A stretch of 64,000 nt of DNA from Bacillus sp. NTK034 (GTDB lineage: Bacteria; Bacillota; Bacilli; Bacillales; Cytobacillaceae), in assembly GCF_017303275.1 (NCBI RefSeq), contig NZ_JAFKOJ010000003.1, positions 372,001 through 436,000 on the forward strand, in the 5' to 3' direction. Shown here piece by piece: positions 1-9,578 of this stretch (positions are counted from its first letter, which is position 1; each line of letters begins with the position of its first letter). Under the pieces are notes generated by a model, which saw only the letters and a program-made list of their open reading frames with translations, had not been told where the DNA came from and ran no database searches. The translations under genes and the position numbers were made by a program.

Positions 1-1389
1 GCCCAAAATGAATCAGGGCTTATTTATAAGCTTGAAACTTTTCAGCCAGACCTATTGATTTTTGAACTTGATCTGATAAATGAAGAAAGTTATAGTTCTT
101 TCCTTAAAACCATTCAGATCATAGGGCCGGATTTGATTGCCTTAACAATGGAAGCGACCTTTTCACAAGCAAAAAGAGCCATCGACATGGGTGTATCCGA
201 TTTAATACTTAAGCCAATTTCTGCAGATACTTTATTAAAATCAGCGAGAAAGATTCATAGACGTAATCAGATGAATAATCGGACTGCTGAACAAAACTCC
301 ATTCAGAAAGCTGAAAAAGACTTCAAATATCAGGACTTATTTTTAGAAGGTCATGATTCGGCAGAACCATTTGTATCTATTGGAATAAAGACTGAAAATC
401 CGCTGGAGCTTCCAAAACTATATAAATTTCTTGAAAGCTATACTTTTCAAAAAACAGTTCACTCATTTATTTTGAGTGATATGATTTTGATTTTGGCTGA
501 AAAATCTGATGTGGCCTGGAAAGAGGAGAGCCTCAGATTTATGAGAGATTGGCAGGAGACGTCAGCAGAACAAATCGCCATCAGCATTTATACGGGCAAG
601 GAGGACAGCGGAACCGTCAGAAGCTACTATCTTGCAAACAGGAAACTGATGGAGTTAACTTTTTACAGGGGATTTAATCAGGTAATTGAGGAGAAATCAT
701 TGCCTAAATGGCTATCAATTGATCCATTCCTGACCCCCGAGGAACAGAGCAAATGGATTGATTTCCTGAATCAATCTGATTTAGAAGCGCTGAAGTCATG
801 GTTTTACAAGGAATTCCTTATTTTGCAGGACCCATATCCGGAACCAGGTCTCATCAGAATTCGACTGACCAGTATCCTTGCGCAAATTCGCAGGCATATG
901 AAAACTTTCCGGCTGGCAGACGGGGATATGGAGAAAGAATATCTGCGTTTATTCCAGACTATCCTTTATTCCCCCCTGATCTACCGGGTGATTAACGAAA
1001 TGATTAGCTTTATTTCCCTTATTTTTGAAACCATACGCTCTGATAAAAAGCTGAAGCTGGAACTTACTGACAGAGTCTTATTCTATATAGAAACGAATTA
1101 CTGGGACCCTGAGGTTACTCTTGAAAGGGCAGCTGAATATGCAGACCGAAACCCGAATTATATCAGCTCCACGCTCGCAAAAAAATGCGGCAAGTCGTTC
1201 CGGGAGCTGCTTAATGAAACCCGGATCAGGCAATCTGCCAAGCTTTTGATGGAATCAGAAATAAGCATTAAGGAAATCGCGTCTGTCTGCGGTTTTCGCA
1301 ATCAGCAATATTTCAATAAAGTTTTTAGTAAAATTAAAGGAATGCCGCCAAATCAATATAGAAAGAGCATGCATAAAACCTCCGTTTAA
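1..1389 (+). CDS. AraC-type response regulator, 5' end cut off by window
   Basis: The reading frame is open from base 1, so the N-terminus lies upstream of the window. The visible N-terminal part reads as the second half of a receiver domain (hydrophobic strand LIALTMEAT, then a LKPIS motif with the conserved Lys). A middle region of about 250 residues has no motif I recognise. The last 100 residues are a two-helix-turn-helix AraC domain (ERAAEYADRNPNYISSTLAK and IKEIASVCGFRNQQYFNKVF). This is the YesN-like class of two-component regulators. It sits upstream of the hut genes but is separated from them by a terminator, so control of histidine catabolism is only a guess from position. Confidence 0.8.
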   Translation, partial: AQNESGLIYKLETFQPDLLIFELDLINEESYSSFLKTIQIIGPDLIALTMEATFSQAKRAIDMGVSDLILKPISADTLLKSARKIHRRNQMNNRTAEQNSIQKAEKDFKYQDLFLEGHDSAEPFVSIGIKTENPLELPKLYKFLESYTFQKTVHSFILSDMILILAEKSDVAWKEESLRFMRDWQETSAEQIAISIYTGKEDSGTVRSYYLANRKLMELTFYRGFNQVIEEKSLPKWLSIDPFLTPEEQSKWIDFLNQSDLEALKSWFYKEFLILQDPYPEPGLIRIRLTSILAQIRRHMKTFRLADGDMEKEYLRLFQTILYSPLIYRVINEMISFISLIFETIRSDKKLKLELTDRVLFYIETNYWDPEVTLERAAEYADRNPNYISSTLAKKCGKSFRELLNETRIRQSAKLLMESEISIKEIASVCGFRNQQYFNKVFSKIKGMPPNQYRKSMHKTSV

Positions 1390-1405
1390 CCGGGGGTTTA
1401 TTTTT
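1376..1405 (+). terminator. Intrinsic terminator of the AraC-type regulator
   Basis: An 8-bp stem (AAACCTCC with GGGGGTTT, one wobble) around an 8-nt loop, followed by TTTTT. It overlaps the stop codon of the regulator, separating it from hutU. Confidence 0.75.
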
Positions 1406-1558
1406 GTTCTAATTATAAAAATACTAATATTTATATAAAAATCGAAAAAAACATTATAAGAATCTAACAAAATTATAAAAAATCAAACTTAATTATTATA
1501 CTTTTCAGATAGTTCCCATTATAAAATCTAAATATGAGATAACATTGGAGGGATAACA

Positions 1559-3220
1559 ATGAAAGCGGAAACAAAAAGAGAAATAAAAAACTATCAAGGC
1601 AGTGAGCTTCATGCTAAGGGCTGGATTCAGGAAGCAGCACTCCGCATGCTGATGAATAACTTGGACAAAGAGGTTGCAGAGATCCCTGAAGAGCTGGTTG
1701 TATACGGCGGGATCGGAAAGGCAGCGCGAAATTGGGATTGTTATGACGCGATTGTCAAAACATTGCATGAATTAGAAGACAATGAAACACTTCTTGTCCA
1801 ATCCGGAAAGCCGGTTGCCGTTTTTAAATCACATAAAGATGCACCGAAGGTATTAATCGCCAACTCGAATCTTGTGCCTGCCTGGGCAAATTGGGATACC
1901 TTTCATGAGCTTGATAAGAAAGGCCTGATGATGTATGGCCAAATGACAGCCGGAAGCTGGATTTACATCGGTAGCCAGGGAATTGTACAAGGAACCTACG
2001 AAACATTTGCAGAGCTAGGCAGACAGCACTTCTCCGGCTCACTGAAACAGACTATTACTTTAACCGCAGGCCTTGGCGGAATGGGTGGCGCCCAGCCGCT
2101 TGCAGTAACAATGAATGATGGTGTCTGCATTGCCATTGATGTGGATGAACACCGCATTGACCGCAGACTTGAAACGAAATATCTGGATACAAAGGTTTAT
2201 TCAATTGAAGAGGCAATCAAATTAGCACAAGAGGCAAAGCAGGAAGGCCGTCCGCTTTCTATCGGTCTATTAGGTAATGCAGCTGAAATTCTGCCAAAAA
2301 TGCTTGAAATGAACTTCATCCCGGACGTCTTGACTGACCAGACTTCTGCACATGATCCTTTAAATGGCTATGTTCCAATCGGCTATTCTTTAGAAAAAGC
2401 AGCTGTTCTGCGAAAGGAAAATGCTGCTGAATATGTTCAGAAATCAAAAGCAAGCATGGCCGTCCATGTTCAGGCTATGCTCGACATGCAGAAGAAGGGT
2501 GCAGTCACATTTGATTACGGAAACAATATCCGTCAGGTGGCAAAAGACGAAGGTGTTGAGAATGCTTTTGATTTCCCTGGATTCGTGCCTGCATACATCC
2601 GTCCGTTATTCTGTGAAGGGAAGGGGCCTTTCCGCTGGGTAGCATTATCAGGAGATCCTGAAGATATTTATAAAACAGATGAAGTGATTCTGCGTGAATT
2701 TGCAGATAATGAACACCTTTGCAAATGGATCAAGATGGCACAGGATAAAATCCAATTCCAGGGCCTGCCTTCAAGAATTTGCTGGCTTGGATATGGGGAG
2801 CGCGCCAAATTCGGAAAAATCATTAATGATATGGTGGCAAAAGGTGAATTGAAAGCACCGGTCGTTATAGGCCGCGATCATCTCGATTCTGGTTCCGTTG
2901 CATCTCCAAACCGCGAGACAGAAGCTATGAAGGACGGCAGTGATGCAGTGGCAGACTGGCCAATCCTTAATGCACTGATCAATGCGGTGGGCGGAGCAAG
3001 CTGGGTTTCCGTCCACCATGGAGGCGGTGTCGGAATGGGATACTCCCTCCATGCTGGCATGGTCATCGTTGCAGATGGCACGAAAGAAGCGGAACAGCGC
3101 CTTGAACGTGTCCTCACATCTGATCCTGGAATGGGGATCGTACGCCATGTAGATGCAGGCTATGACCTTGCTATCAAAACAGCAAAAGAAAAAGGCGTAA
3201 ACATTCCAATGATGAAATAA
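1559..3220 (+). CDS. hutU: Urocanate hydratase
   Basis: Urocanase (EC 4.2.1.49) converts urocanate to 4-imidazolone-5-propionate, the second step of histidine breakdown, in the cytosol with tightly bound NAD. The 553-residue length matches Bacillus HutU. Family segments visible include the Gly-rich [10 protein letters not shown] stretch (about residue 170), [30 protein letters not shown] and [12 protein letters not shown]. The ATG follows GGAGGGATAACA. hutI and hutG lie downstream in pathway order, but a 21-bp repeat array and a hairpin with a T-run intervene before hutI. Histidase (hutH), needed for the first step, is not in the window. Confidence 0.97.
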   Translation: MKAETKREIKNYQGSELHAKGWIQEAALRMLMNNLDKEVAEIPEELVVYGGIGKAARNWDCYDAIVKTLHELEDNETLLVQSGKPVAVFKSHKDAPKVLIANSNLVPAWANWDTFHELDKKGLMMYGQMTAGSWIYIGSQGIVQGTYETFAELGRQHFSGSLKQTITLTAGLGGMGGAQPLAVTMNDGVCIAIDVDEHRIDRRLETKYLDTKVYSIEEAIKLAQEAKQEGRPLSIGLLGNAAEILPKMLEMNFIPDVLTDQTSAHDPLNGYVPIGYSLEKAAVLRKENAAEYVQKSKASMAVHVQAMLDMQKKGAVTFDYGNNIRQVAKDEGVENAFDFPGFVPAYIRPLFCEGKGPFRWVALSGDPEDIYKTDEVILREFADNEHLCKWIKMAQDKIQFQGLPSRICWLGYGERAKFGKIINDMVAKGELKAPVVIGRDHLDSGSVASPNRETEAMKDGSDAVADWPILNALINAVGGASWVSVHHGGGVGMGYSLHAGMVIVADGTKEAEQRLERVLTSDPGMGIVRHVDAGYDLAIKTAKEKGVNIPMMK

Positions 3221-3243
3221 AAGTTTTCTCTAGTATTTTATGA

Positions 3244-3365
3244 ACTTTGCAAATAAAAACGAAAAATCAGCAAAGAAAACTTCGAATCCGCAAATAAACC
3301 ATCCTAATTTGCAAAGAAGCCAGTCAATTCAGCAAAGAAAACTTTTAAACTTGCAAATAACCACT
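3244..3365. repeat. Six-copy tandem repeat of about 21 bp in the hut operon
   Basis: The core GCAAA(T/G)AAA recurs at 3249, 3270, 3290, 3311, 3332 and 3353, i.e. at intervals of 21, 20, 21, 21 and 21 bases. The copies alternate loosely between GCAAATAA and GCAAAGAA. It lies between the hutU stop and the hairpin before hutI. One reading frame through it is open but has no good start context, so I regard the array as non-coding. Confidence 0.8.
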
Positions 3366-3379
3366 AATATCTTCAATGA

Positions 3380-3427
3380 GGAAGCCCTCCAATCCGTGAT
3401 TTTAGCGGATTGGAACTTCCATTTTTT
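3380..3427 (+). terminator. Hairpin with T-run between hutU and hutI
   Basis: A perfect 8-bp stem CCAATCCG/CGGATTGG (3389-3396 with 3406-3413), extended by an outer GGAAG/CTTCC pair (3380-3384 with 3416-3420), is followed directly by TTTTTT. The hutI ribosome binding site AAGGAGGA begins immediately after. It has the form of an intrinsic terminator inside the operon and could lower hutI expression or act as an attenuator. Confidence 0.7.
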
Positions 3428-3442
3428 AAGGAGGAGCACAAA

Positions 3443-4729
3443 ATGCACTCAAAACCTATTTTTATCAAACATGCAAATCAAATGATCACTTTAAAGGGCA
3501 GCTCCAAACAGCCGCTGACAAAAGAAAAAATGAGCGAGCTTCACATTATTGAAGACGGGGCGGTATGGATTGAAGAAGGAAGGATCAAATCGGCTGGTAC
3601 AACAGCGGAACTCGAAGCTGAATATCAAAGCCGGCTTCAGGAAGCTGAAATCATTGATGCCACAGGAAAAGTCCTCCTTCCAGGACTGGTTGATCCGCAT
3701 ACACACCTCGTATATGCTGGCAGCAGGGAAGAGGAATTCAATATGCGCCTGAACGGGGCGACGTATATGGAAATTATGAACAATGGCGGCGGAATTCACG
3801 CCACCACTTCGATGACCAGAAAAGCAACTGAAGAGGAATTAGTAGAAGCGAGCCTTGTCCGTCTTGATCGCTTCCTTAAACACGGAGTAACCACAATAGA
3901 GGCAAAAAGCGGATATGGCCTTGATTGGGAAACAGAGCGCAAGCAGCTGATTGCAGCCAGGAAAGCGGATGAACTGCATCCGGTGGATGTTGTCCGCACC
4001 TTTATGGGTGCACACGCAGTACCTGCTGAATACAAAGAGAATCCAGATGCCTTTATTGATTTGGTCATTGAAGAAATGCTGCCGAAAGTTGCGGAAGATA
4101 AGCTTGCAGAATTCAACGATATTTTCTGCGAAAGAGGCGTGTTCACCCCGGAACAGTCAAGAAAGCTGCTGGAAGCAGGGAAGAAGCTTGGCCTGACTCC
4201 GAAAATCCATGCCGATGAAATTGAACCTTATGAGGGGGCGGAGCTTGCCGCAGAAGTTGGTGCCATTTCTGCAGATCATCTGCTTAGAGCATCTGATAAA
4301 GGCATGGAAATGATGGCTGAAAAGGGAGTAATCGGTGTGCTTCTTCCAGGGACAGCATTCTTCCTGATGGCTGAAGCCGCCAGGGGCCGCCGGATGATCG
4401 ATAAAGGTGTGCCGGTTGCATTATCAACCGATTGCAACCCTGGCTCTTCGCCAACCTGCTCCATGCCATTTATGATGAATCTCGCTTGCATGCACATGGG
4501 TTTAACTCCGGCAGAAGCCATTACTGCCGCTACAATTAATGCAGCACATGCCATCAATAGGGCAAAAGAAGTGGGAAGTATTGAAGCCGGGAAAAAGGCT
4601 GATCTGCTTATGCTTAATGTCCCGAACTACATGCAAATGCAATATCATTACGGAATGAACCATACAGACACAGTGATTAAAAATGGGAAAGTGGTCGTTA
4701 AAGGAGGAAGCTTATGCTGCCAACAATAA
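3443..4729 (+). CDS. hutI: Imidazolonepropionase
   Basis: HutI (EC 3.5.2.7) opens the ring of 4-imidazolone-5-propionate to give N-formimidoyl-glutamate, step three of histidine catabolism. It is an amidohydrolase-fold metalloenzyme: the metal-binding HxH appears in DPHTHLVYAG, further ligands in IHADEIEPYEGAE and the late Asp in LSTDCNPGSSPT. The ATG at 3443 follows AAGGAGGAGCACAAA, giving 428 residues, close to Bacillus HutI. An upstream in-frame TTG at 3410 lies inside the terminator stem and is unlikely. The 3' end overlaps hutG by 16 bases, so the two are probably translationally coupled. Confidence 0.96.
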   Translation: MHSKPIFIKHANQMITLKGSSKQPLTKEKMSELHIIEDGAVWIEEGRIKSAGTTAELEAEYQSRLQEAEIIDATGKVLLPGLVDPHTHLVYAGSREEEFNMRLNGATYMEIMNNGGGIHATTSMTRKATEEELVEASLVRLDRFLKHGVTTIEAKSGYGLDWETERKQLIAARKADELHPVDVVRTFMGAHAVPAEYKENPDAFIDLVIEEMLPKVAEDKLAEFNDIFCERGVFTPEQSRKLLEAGKKLGLTPKIHADEIEPYEGAELAAEVGAISADHLLRASDKGMEMMAEKGVIGVLLPGTAFFLMAEAARGRRMIDKGVPVALSTDCNPGSSPTCSMPFMMNLACMHMGLTPAEAITAATINAAHAINRAKEVGSIEAGKKADLLMLNVPNYMQMQYHYGMNHTDTVIKNGKVVVKGGSLCCQQ

Positions 4730-5694
4730 ATCCTCCCGGGTTCTTCTGGCCGCAAGCCGAATTAGGAACTGACGTAAAGGTGAGTGAATGGATTCGCCAA
4801 ATCCAGAGGGAAGAGGAGTTGAAAAAAGAAAAATGGGATGTCGTGCTCTTCGGTGTCCCTCTTTCCCGCTCATCCATAAGCGCATCTGGAGCCTCTGAAT
4901 TCCCTGAATCATTCAGGAGATCCTGGAAAGGCTTTTCCACGTACAATCTGGATTTTGAAAGTGATCTTCAAATGATGAAGGTTGCAGATCTTGGCGATGT
5001 AAAAATGCATTTCACGGATATTCCGCAATGCCATTCCAATATCAAACAGACAATGAAAGATATAAGGAAACAATTTCCTGATTCATTTCCAATTGCGATT
5101 GGAGGAGACCACTCCATTACAGCCATGCTTGTCAGCGGCCTGAAAGAACTGGAGCCGGAAAAAGAAATCGGCATACTCCAGCTGGATACTCACCTTGATC
5201 TCAGAAGCCTTGAAGACCACGGGCCGACTAATGGGACACCCATCCGCAACCTGATTCAGAACCGCATGATTAAAGGGGAAAATGTCTATAATATTGGCCT
5301 TCATGGCTTTTTTAACAGCCAGTCCCTTATCAGGTATGCAAAAGAGCACAAGCTCAATTATATTACGCTGAAGGAAGCCAGAAGACGGGGAATTGAAGAA
5401 ACGGTTAAAGAAGCACTTTTGCAGATGGAGTCAAAAGTGGATAAAATTTATGTCACGATTGACATGGACGTGCTTGATATCGGCTTTGCTCCCGGGGTTC
5501 CTGCTTCCACACCAGGCGGCATGAGCACCGAAGAATTATTCAGTGCGGTATATACTGCAGGACTTTCTTCCAAAACCGCAGCCATGGATATAGTTTGCCT
5601 CGATCCAACAAGAGACCACCAGGCACAGCCAACGGTTAAAGCAGGTACGTACACTTTTCTGACCTTTTTGACAGCATTAATGAACAGAAGGTAA
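4714..5694 (+). CDS. hutG: Formimidoylglutamase
   Basis: HutG (EC 3.5.3.8) hydrolyses N-formimidoyl-glutamate to glutamate and formamide, the final step in Bacillus. It belongs to the arginase/agmatinase family, and its Mn-binding motifs are visible: GGDHSIT (about residue 130), DTHLDLR and DMDVLD. It is 326 residues long, and the family norm is about 320. The ATG follows AAAGGAGGAAGCTT and lies within the end of hutI. The transporter gene starts 46 bases downstream with no terminator between. Confidence 0.95.
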   Translation: MLPTINPPGFFWPQAELGTDVKVSEWIRQIQREEELKKEKWDVVLFGVPLSRSSISASGASEFPESFRRSWKGFSTYNLDFESDLQMMKVADLGDVKMHFTDIPQCHSNIKQTMKDIRKQFPDSFPIAIGGDHSITAMLVSGLKELEPEKEIGILQLDTHLDLRSLEDHGPTNGTPIRNLIQNRMIKGENVYNIGLHGFFNSQSLIRYAKEHKLNYITLKEARRRGIEETVKEALLQMESKVDKIYVTIDMDVLDIGFAPGVPASTPGGMSTEELFSAVYTAGLSSKTAAMDIVCLDPTRDHQAQPTVKAGTYTFLTFLTALMNRR

Positions 5695-5740
5695 GGGGCT
5701 GACTTTGCTCCTTACCGCTAAATTACTAGGGGGAATGAGA

Positions 5741-7084
5741 ATGGAAAAAGAAACTGCAGTGAATCAATCTCACCAGCCTGAACTCAAGAATCCAAATACA
5801 GCTTTGAAAAATAAGGTTAAATTTTTTCTTTTCAGCGCAATTGGCCTATTTATGTTTTTTGTTCCCGTCACCGTTAATGAGAAATCCTCCATCATGCTTG
5901 ACCATATTGTCACAGCCATTCAGACTTCCATACCTGCAGCTGTCCCTTATTATGCCTTACTCGTCATCCTGCTTGGCGCCATTTATCCGTTCTATACAAA
6001 ATCCTGGAACAAGAATAAAGTAAATATTGTATTTTCTATTTTTAAAGTGGCCGGGTTATTTACCGCCCTCATGATTGTATTCGGTTTCGGGCCATCCTGG
6101 CTATTCGACCCGAGTATGGGACCGTTTTTGTTTGACAAACTTGTCGTTCCTGTCGGGCTGCTCGTTCCAATCGGCTCCGTTTTTCTGGCACTGCTGGTTG
6201 GTTATGGTCTCCTTGAATTTTTCGGTGTCTTAATGCAGCCGATCATGAAGCCGATCTGGAAGACACCGGGGAAATCTGCTATCGATGCGGTGGCATCTTT
6301 TGTAGGAAGCTATTCAATCGGGCTGCTCATTACAAACCGGGTATTCAAAGAAGGAAAATATAGTATTAAGGAAGCCGCCATTATAGCTACCGGATTCTCA
6401 ACCGTCTCCGCAACGTTCATGATTGTTGTTGCCAAAACACTTGGATTGATGGAAATCTGGAACACCTATTTTTGGACGACGTTCGCTGTCACTTTCATCG
6501 TAACGGCTATTACAGTAAGAATCTGGCCTCTTAGATCAATGAGCGAAGAATATTACAATGGACAGCAGCCTCCAATGGAAACCTTTTCAGGGAGTCGTCT
6601 CCAGGCAGCCTGGAAGGAAGCAATGGATACAGCCAATCAGTCCCCGGCATTATGGAACAACATCAGAGATAATTTAAAAGATGGGTTTGTTATGACGATG
6701 TCCATTTTGCCATCCATTATGTCAGTAGGCTTATTAGGCCTGGTTCTTGCAGAATTCACCCCTGTTTTTGACTGGCTTGGATATATCTTTTATCCGTTTA
6801 CGGCTCTAGTGCAGCTGCCTGAGCCATTACTGGCAGCAAAAGCAAGTGCAGTGGGGATTGCTGAAATGTTTTTGCCGGCATTGCTTGCAGCAGAGGCAGC
6901 ACTGGCCACTAAATTTGTAATCGGAGTTGTTTCAGTATCAGCCATCATTTTCTTTTCTGCTCTTGTCCCGTGTATTTTATCAACAGAGATCCCTATAACC
7001 ATTCCGCAGCTGCTTGTCATCTGGGCAGAAAGAACAATTTTAACAATACTGATTGCTGCGCCTCTAGCCTATATATTGCTATAA
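5741..7084 (+). CDS. YjiH-type membrane protein (nucleoside-recognition Gate domain), probable hut-linked transporter
   Basis: A polytopic membrane protein of about 447 residues with roughly ten hydrophobic segments. Segments such as GSYSIGLLITNRVFKEGKYS and SALVPCILSTEIPI match the YjiH/Gate-domain family. Its substrate is not established from sequence. Because it follows hutG directly, uptake of histidine or export of a catabolite is a reasonable inference; B. subtilis uses the unrelated HutM at this place. I prefer the ATG at 5741 behind AGGGGGAATGAG; in-frame ATG 5735 and TTG 5705 are alternatives. Confidence 0.8.
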   Translation: MEKETAVNQSHQPELKNPNTALKNKVKFFLFSAIGLFMFFVPVTVNEKSSIMLDHIVTAIQTSIPAAVPYYALLVILLGAIYPFYTKSWNKNKVNIVFSIFKVAGLFTALMIVFGFGPSWLFDPSMGPFLFDKLVVPVGLLVPIGSVFLALLVGYGLLEFFGVLMQPIMKPIWKTPGKSAIDAVASFVGSYSIGLLITNRVFKEGKYSIKEAAIIATGFSTVSATFMIVVAKTLGLMEIWNTYFWTTFAVTFIVTAITVRIWPLRSMSEEYYNGQQPPMETFSGSRLQAAWKEAMDTANQSPALWNNIRDNLKDGFVMTMSILPSIMSVGLLGLVLAEFTPVFDWLGYIFYPFTALVQLPEPLLAAKASAVGIAEMFLPALLAAEAALATKFVIGVVSVSAIIFFSALVPCILSTEIPITIPQLLVIWAERTILTILIAAPLAYILL

Positions 7085-7093
7085 CCGGCATAT

Positions 7094-7118
7094 CCCCGTT
7101 CCTTGCAGCGGGGATTTT
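7094..7118 (+). terminator. Weak terminator-like hairpin after the hut cluster
   Basis: Stem CCCCG/CGGGG with a 10-nt loop followed by ATTTTCC. It is short, so its strength is doubtful. Confidence 0.45.
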
Positions 7119-7186
7119 CCGCATAGAATTTTCCTGCACAACCAAACTAACAGAGGAATGAGTCTAAGAATAGCAGGTGATTGATA

Positions 7187-8377
7187 TTGTACAGACTGTA
7201 TACCCATAATGACCTTGATGGTGTCGGATGCGGCATCGTTGCCAAGATTGCTTTTGGAAAAGACGTCGAGGTGCGCTATAACTCTGTAATGGGACTTGAT
7301 TATCAGATTGAAAAATTATTTGAAAATGAAAAAAACTTGAAGGATGACTTTTTAATAATCACGGATTTATCAGTTAATGATGAAAATTTGATCAGGCTTG
7401 ATGATCTGGAAAAAGGCGGAGGCAAGGTCAGATTGATTGACCATCACAAAACAGCCCTGCACTTTAATGATTATAGCTGGGGCAGAGTGGAGGTTCAATA
7501 TGATGATGGCAGACTCACCGCTGCAACCTCTTTGCTGTATGAGTATCTCCTCGAACATGAACTGATTAAATCATCCCAGGCTCTGGATGAATTCGTTGAA
7601 CTTGTCCGCCAGTATGATACCTGGGAATGGGATCAAAATGAGAATATTAAAGCAAAGAATCTGAACGATCTATTCTTTATGGTTTCCATTGAAGAATTCG
7701 AAGAAAAAATGACGGAAAGAATCATAAACTCAGACCATTTCAAGTTTGATGATTTTGAACAAAAATTGCTGGAAATGGAAGAGGAAAAGATTGAGCGTTA
7801 TGTTAGACGGAAGAAGCGGGAAATTGTCCAAACTTTCATTGGTGAATATTGTGCCGGCATCGTCCATGCTGAATCCTATCATTCTGAACTGGGAAACGAA
7901 CTTGGCAAAGACTTTCCCCATTTGGATTATATCGCAATCTTAAACCTGGGGGGCAAAAAAATCAGTTTCAGGACAATACATGACCACGTTGATGTATCTG
8001 CTGTCGCCGGAAAGTTCGGAGGGGGAGGACATGCAAAAGCATCAGGATGTTCGATGGGAAAAGATGCTTATAAATTATTCGTTCAGGATATTTTTCCTCT
8101 GGATCCCATGAGACAGGACGCATTCAGGAACAAATACAATAATAAAAGTTCTATGCAGGGATCCCTTTACGAAAATAAGAAAGGAGACAAATTTTTTATT
8201 TTTGCTGCTGGCGAGGACAATTGGATTCTGGAAATGAACGGAAAGCCAGTCCATGAATCCTATCAGAACTTTCAGCAGGCAGAAAATTTCATTAAAAGAA
8301 AATACCAGGCATGGCTTGTTCATGATGATATTTATGTAGAATTTTTAAAGCGTTTTTATATAAAGACAAAAAATTAG
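7187..8377 (+). CDS. nrnB: DHH-family phosphoesterase, oligoribonuclease NrnB-like
   Basis: Resembles B. subtilis NrnB (YngD), a DHH/DHHA1 phosphoesterase that degrades short oligoribonucleotides (nanoRNA) from the 3' end. Motifs are HNDLDGVGCG near the N-terminus, a DHH-type IDHHKTA at about residue 85, and the DHHA1 signature GKFGGGGHAKASG at about 280. Length is 396 residues, the family size. I chose TTG 7187 because AGGTGAT lies 8 bases upstream; the in-frame TTG at 7181 is too close to it. It stands as a single gene between two hairpins. Confidence 0.87.
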   Translation: MYRLYTHNDLDGVGCGIVAKIAFGKDVEVRYNSVMGLDYQIEKLFENEKNLKDDFLIITDLSVNDENLIRLDDLEKGGGKVRLIDHHKTALHFNDYSWGRVEVQYDDGRLTAATSLLYEYLLEHELIKSSQALDEFVELVRQYDTWEWDQNENIKAKNLNDLFFMVSIEEFEEKMTERIINSDHFKFDDFEQKLLEMEEEKIERYVRRKKREIVQTFIGEYCAGIVHAESYHSELGNELGKDFPHLDYIAILNLGGKKISFRTIHDHVDVSAVAGKFGGGGHAKASGCSMGKDAYKLFVQDIFPLDPMRQDAFRNKYNNKSSMQGSLYENKKGDKFFIFAAGEDNWILEMNGKPVHESYQNFQQAENFIKRKYQAWLVHDDIYVEFLKRFYIKTKN

Positions 8378-8382
8378 CAATG

Positions 8383-8410
8383 CCGCCTTATTGGGCGGTT
8401 TATATTTTTT
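8383..8410 (+). terminator. Intrinsic terminator after nrnB
   Basis: Stem CCGCC/GGCGG with a 6-nt loop, followed by a T-rich tail TTTATATTTTTT. Confidence 0.7.
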
Positions 8411-8480
8411 AAAAACCACCCCTGCTAAATATTGTAAATTCCATATATAATTAAGATATATATAGATTGGGGGAGGTTCT

Positions 8481-9437
8481 ATGGAAATATTTCTGTTAAT
8501 TTTTGGTGTGATTTTCGCTGCCATAATCATTAAAGGTCTAGTTGCTGGTTCGAAAAGAGATCCCTTTATTAAAAACGAGCCATTTCCTGAACATCTGGGA
8601 ATGCAGTGCGAAGACTATCTTCCAATGATTCAAAAATTAGAAAAATCTTTGCCTGAAGGGTACAGGGAGAATATAAAAAATCGTGTCCTGAGGGAGCATC
8701 CGAAATGGAAAGACTACGCATATGATTGGACATTTTTTGAGCTGAAAAGATATTTTGTGATGAATGCCATACTGAAAACAGTGCCTATGTTCAGCAGTAA
8801 AGCGGATGAAATATGGCATGAAATGCTCATGTTCACCCGTGATTATGATCAGTTTTCAAAAAACTTCTTCGGTGAATACCTGCACCATTCACCAAATATG
8901 GACAGCACCCCCATTCCAGGAGAAAGGGCTTTTTTTGACTGGGTGTATTTAAGTCTTTTTGAAGCAGGCCATAATAGCAGAAGAATTTGGGGAAACTTTT
9001 TGCAAAATCCGATTAAAAAGGAAATACTTGAGGATTTCAGAAGCATGAATGAGGCTGAACTGTTAAATAAGTATTTCAGGGCAGGAAATGATCGGGTGGA
9101 ACTGAAAAAGAAAATGATAGAAAAACTGAAGCATGAAATTTCTGAATCAGAATCATTGAAGCTTGGGAAAAAGCCGCTGGAATTTACGAAGCCCGCATCT
9201 GGCAGCCAGTATTCCTATCTGCTCTTTTCTGCCGTTTATTTTTCGGTTTATGAACCAGATGGGTTCGAGGACCATATGAACGAACTTCTTCCCCCGGAAC
9301 TCGCAAAAGACAGTGCTGCCGGAATGGTTTACTGCACCGGCTTCTCTTGCAGCAGCCATGGTGATCATGATTCTGGAGGAGGACATGATTCTGGCGGCTC
9401 CAGCTGTTCGAGCTGTGGAGGGGGATGTTCAAGCTAA
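8481..9437 (+). CDS. Glycine-rich-domain-like (GRDP) protein with membrane anchor and Cys/Gly/Ser tail
   Basis: Residues 1-22 form one hydrophobic anchor. The core contains ADEIWHEMLMFTRDY and, about 15 residues later, GEYLHHSP. This pairing recalls the GRDP-like domain (in plants annotated as glycine-rich domain protein), where a DxxWH motif and a later His pair are conserved. The last 35 residues are unlike the rest: repeated HDSGG, then SSCSSCGGGCSS, preceded by CTGFSCSSHGDHD. The tail could bind metal or be modified, but no role is known to me. The gene stands alone with its own ribosome site (GGGGGAGG) and terminator. Confidence 0.6.
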   Translation: MEIFLLIFGVIFAAIIIKGLVAGSKRDPFIKNEPFPEHLGMQCEDYLPMIQKLEKSLPEGYRENIKNRVLREHPKWKDYAYDWTFFELKRYFVMNAILKTVPMFSSKADEIWHEMLMFTRDYDQFSKNFFGEYLHHSPNMDSTPIPGERAFFDWVYLSLFEAGHNSRRIWGNFLQNPIKKEILEDFRSMNEAELLNKYFRAGNDRVELKKKMIEKLKHEISESESLKLGKKPLEFTKPASGSQYSYLLFSAVYFSVYEPDGFEDHMNELLPPELAKDSAAGMVYCTGFSCSSHGDHDSGGGHDSGGSSCSSCGGGCSS

Positions 9438-9464
9438 AAAGCAGTCCAATTGGATTGCTTTTTT
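9436..9464 (+). terminator. Intrinsic terminator after the GRDP-like gene
   Basis: Stem AAAAAGCAGTCC/GGATTGCTTTTTT with loop AATT and one G-T wobble, ending in a T-run. Confidence 0.8.
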
Positions 9465-9578
9465 GTTTTCAAAATTTTAGGTTCCTGCTGTTTTGGAAAA
9501 GATAAGAGCAGGTAATTTCCTTTCATTATCAATCTTCTCAAATTACGGCACTAAATTTTCAATTATGTATGCATGAAT

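Noticed and set aside
2771..3148. Long antisense frame within hutU
   Set aside because: Lies wholly inside a strongly conserved gene, with no ribosome site or family match.
3240..3485. An 81-codon frame through the 21-bp repeats
   Set aside because: Weak start context, low-complexity Asn/Gln/Ser translation driven by the repeat, and it runs through the terminator and the hutI start.
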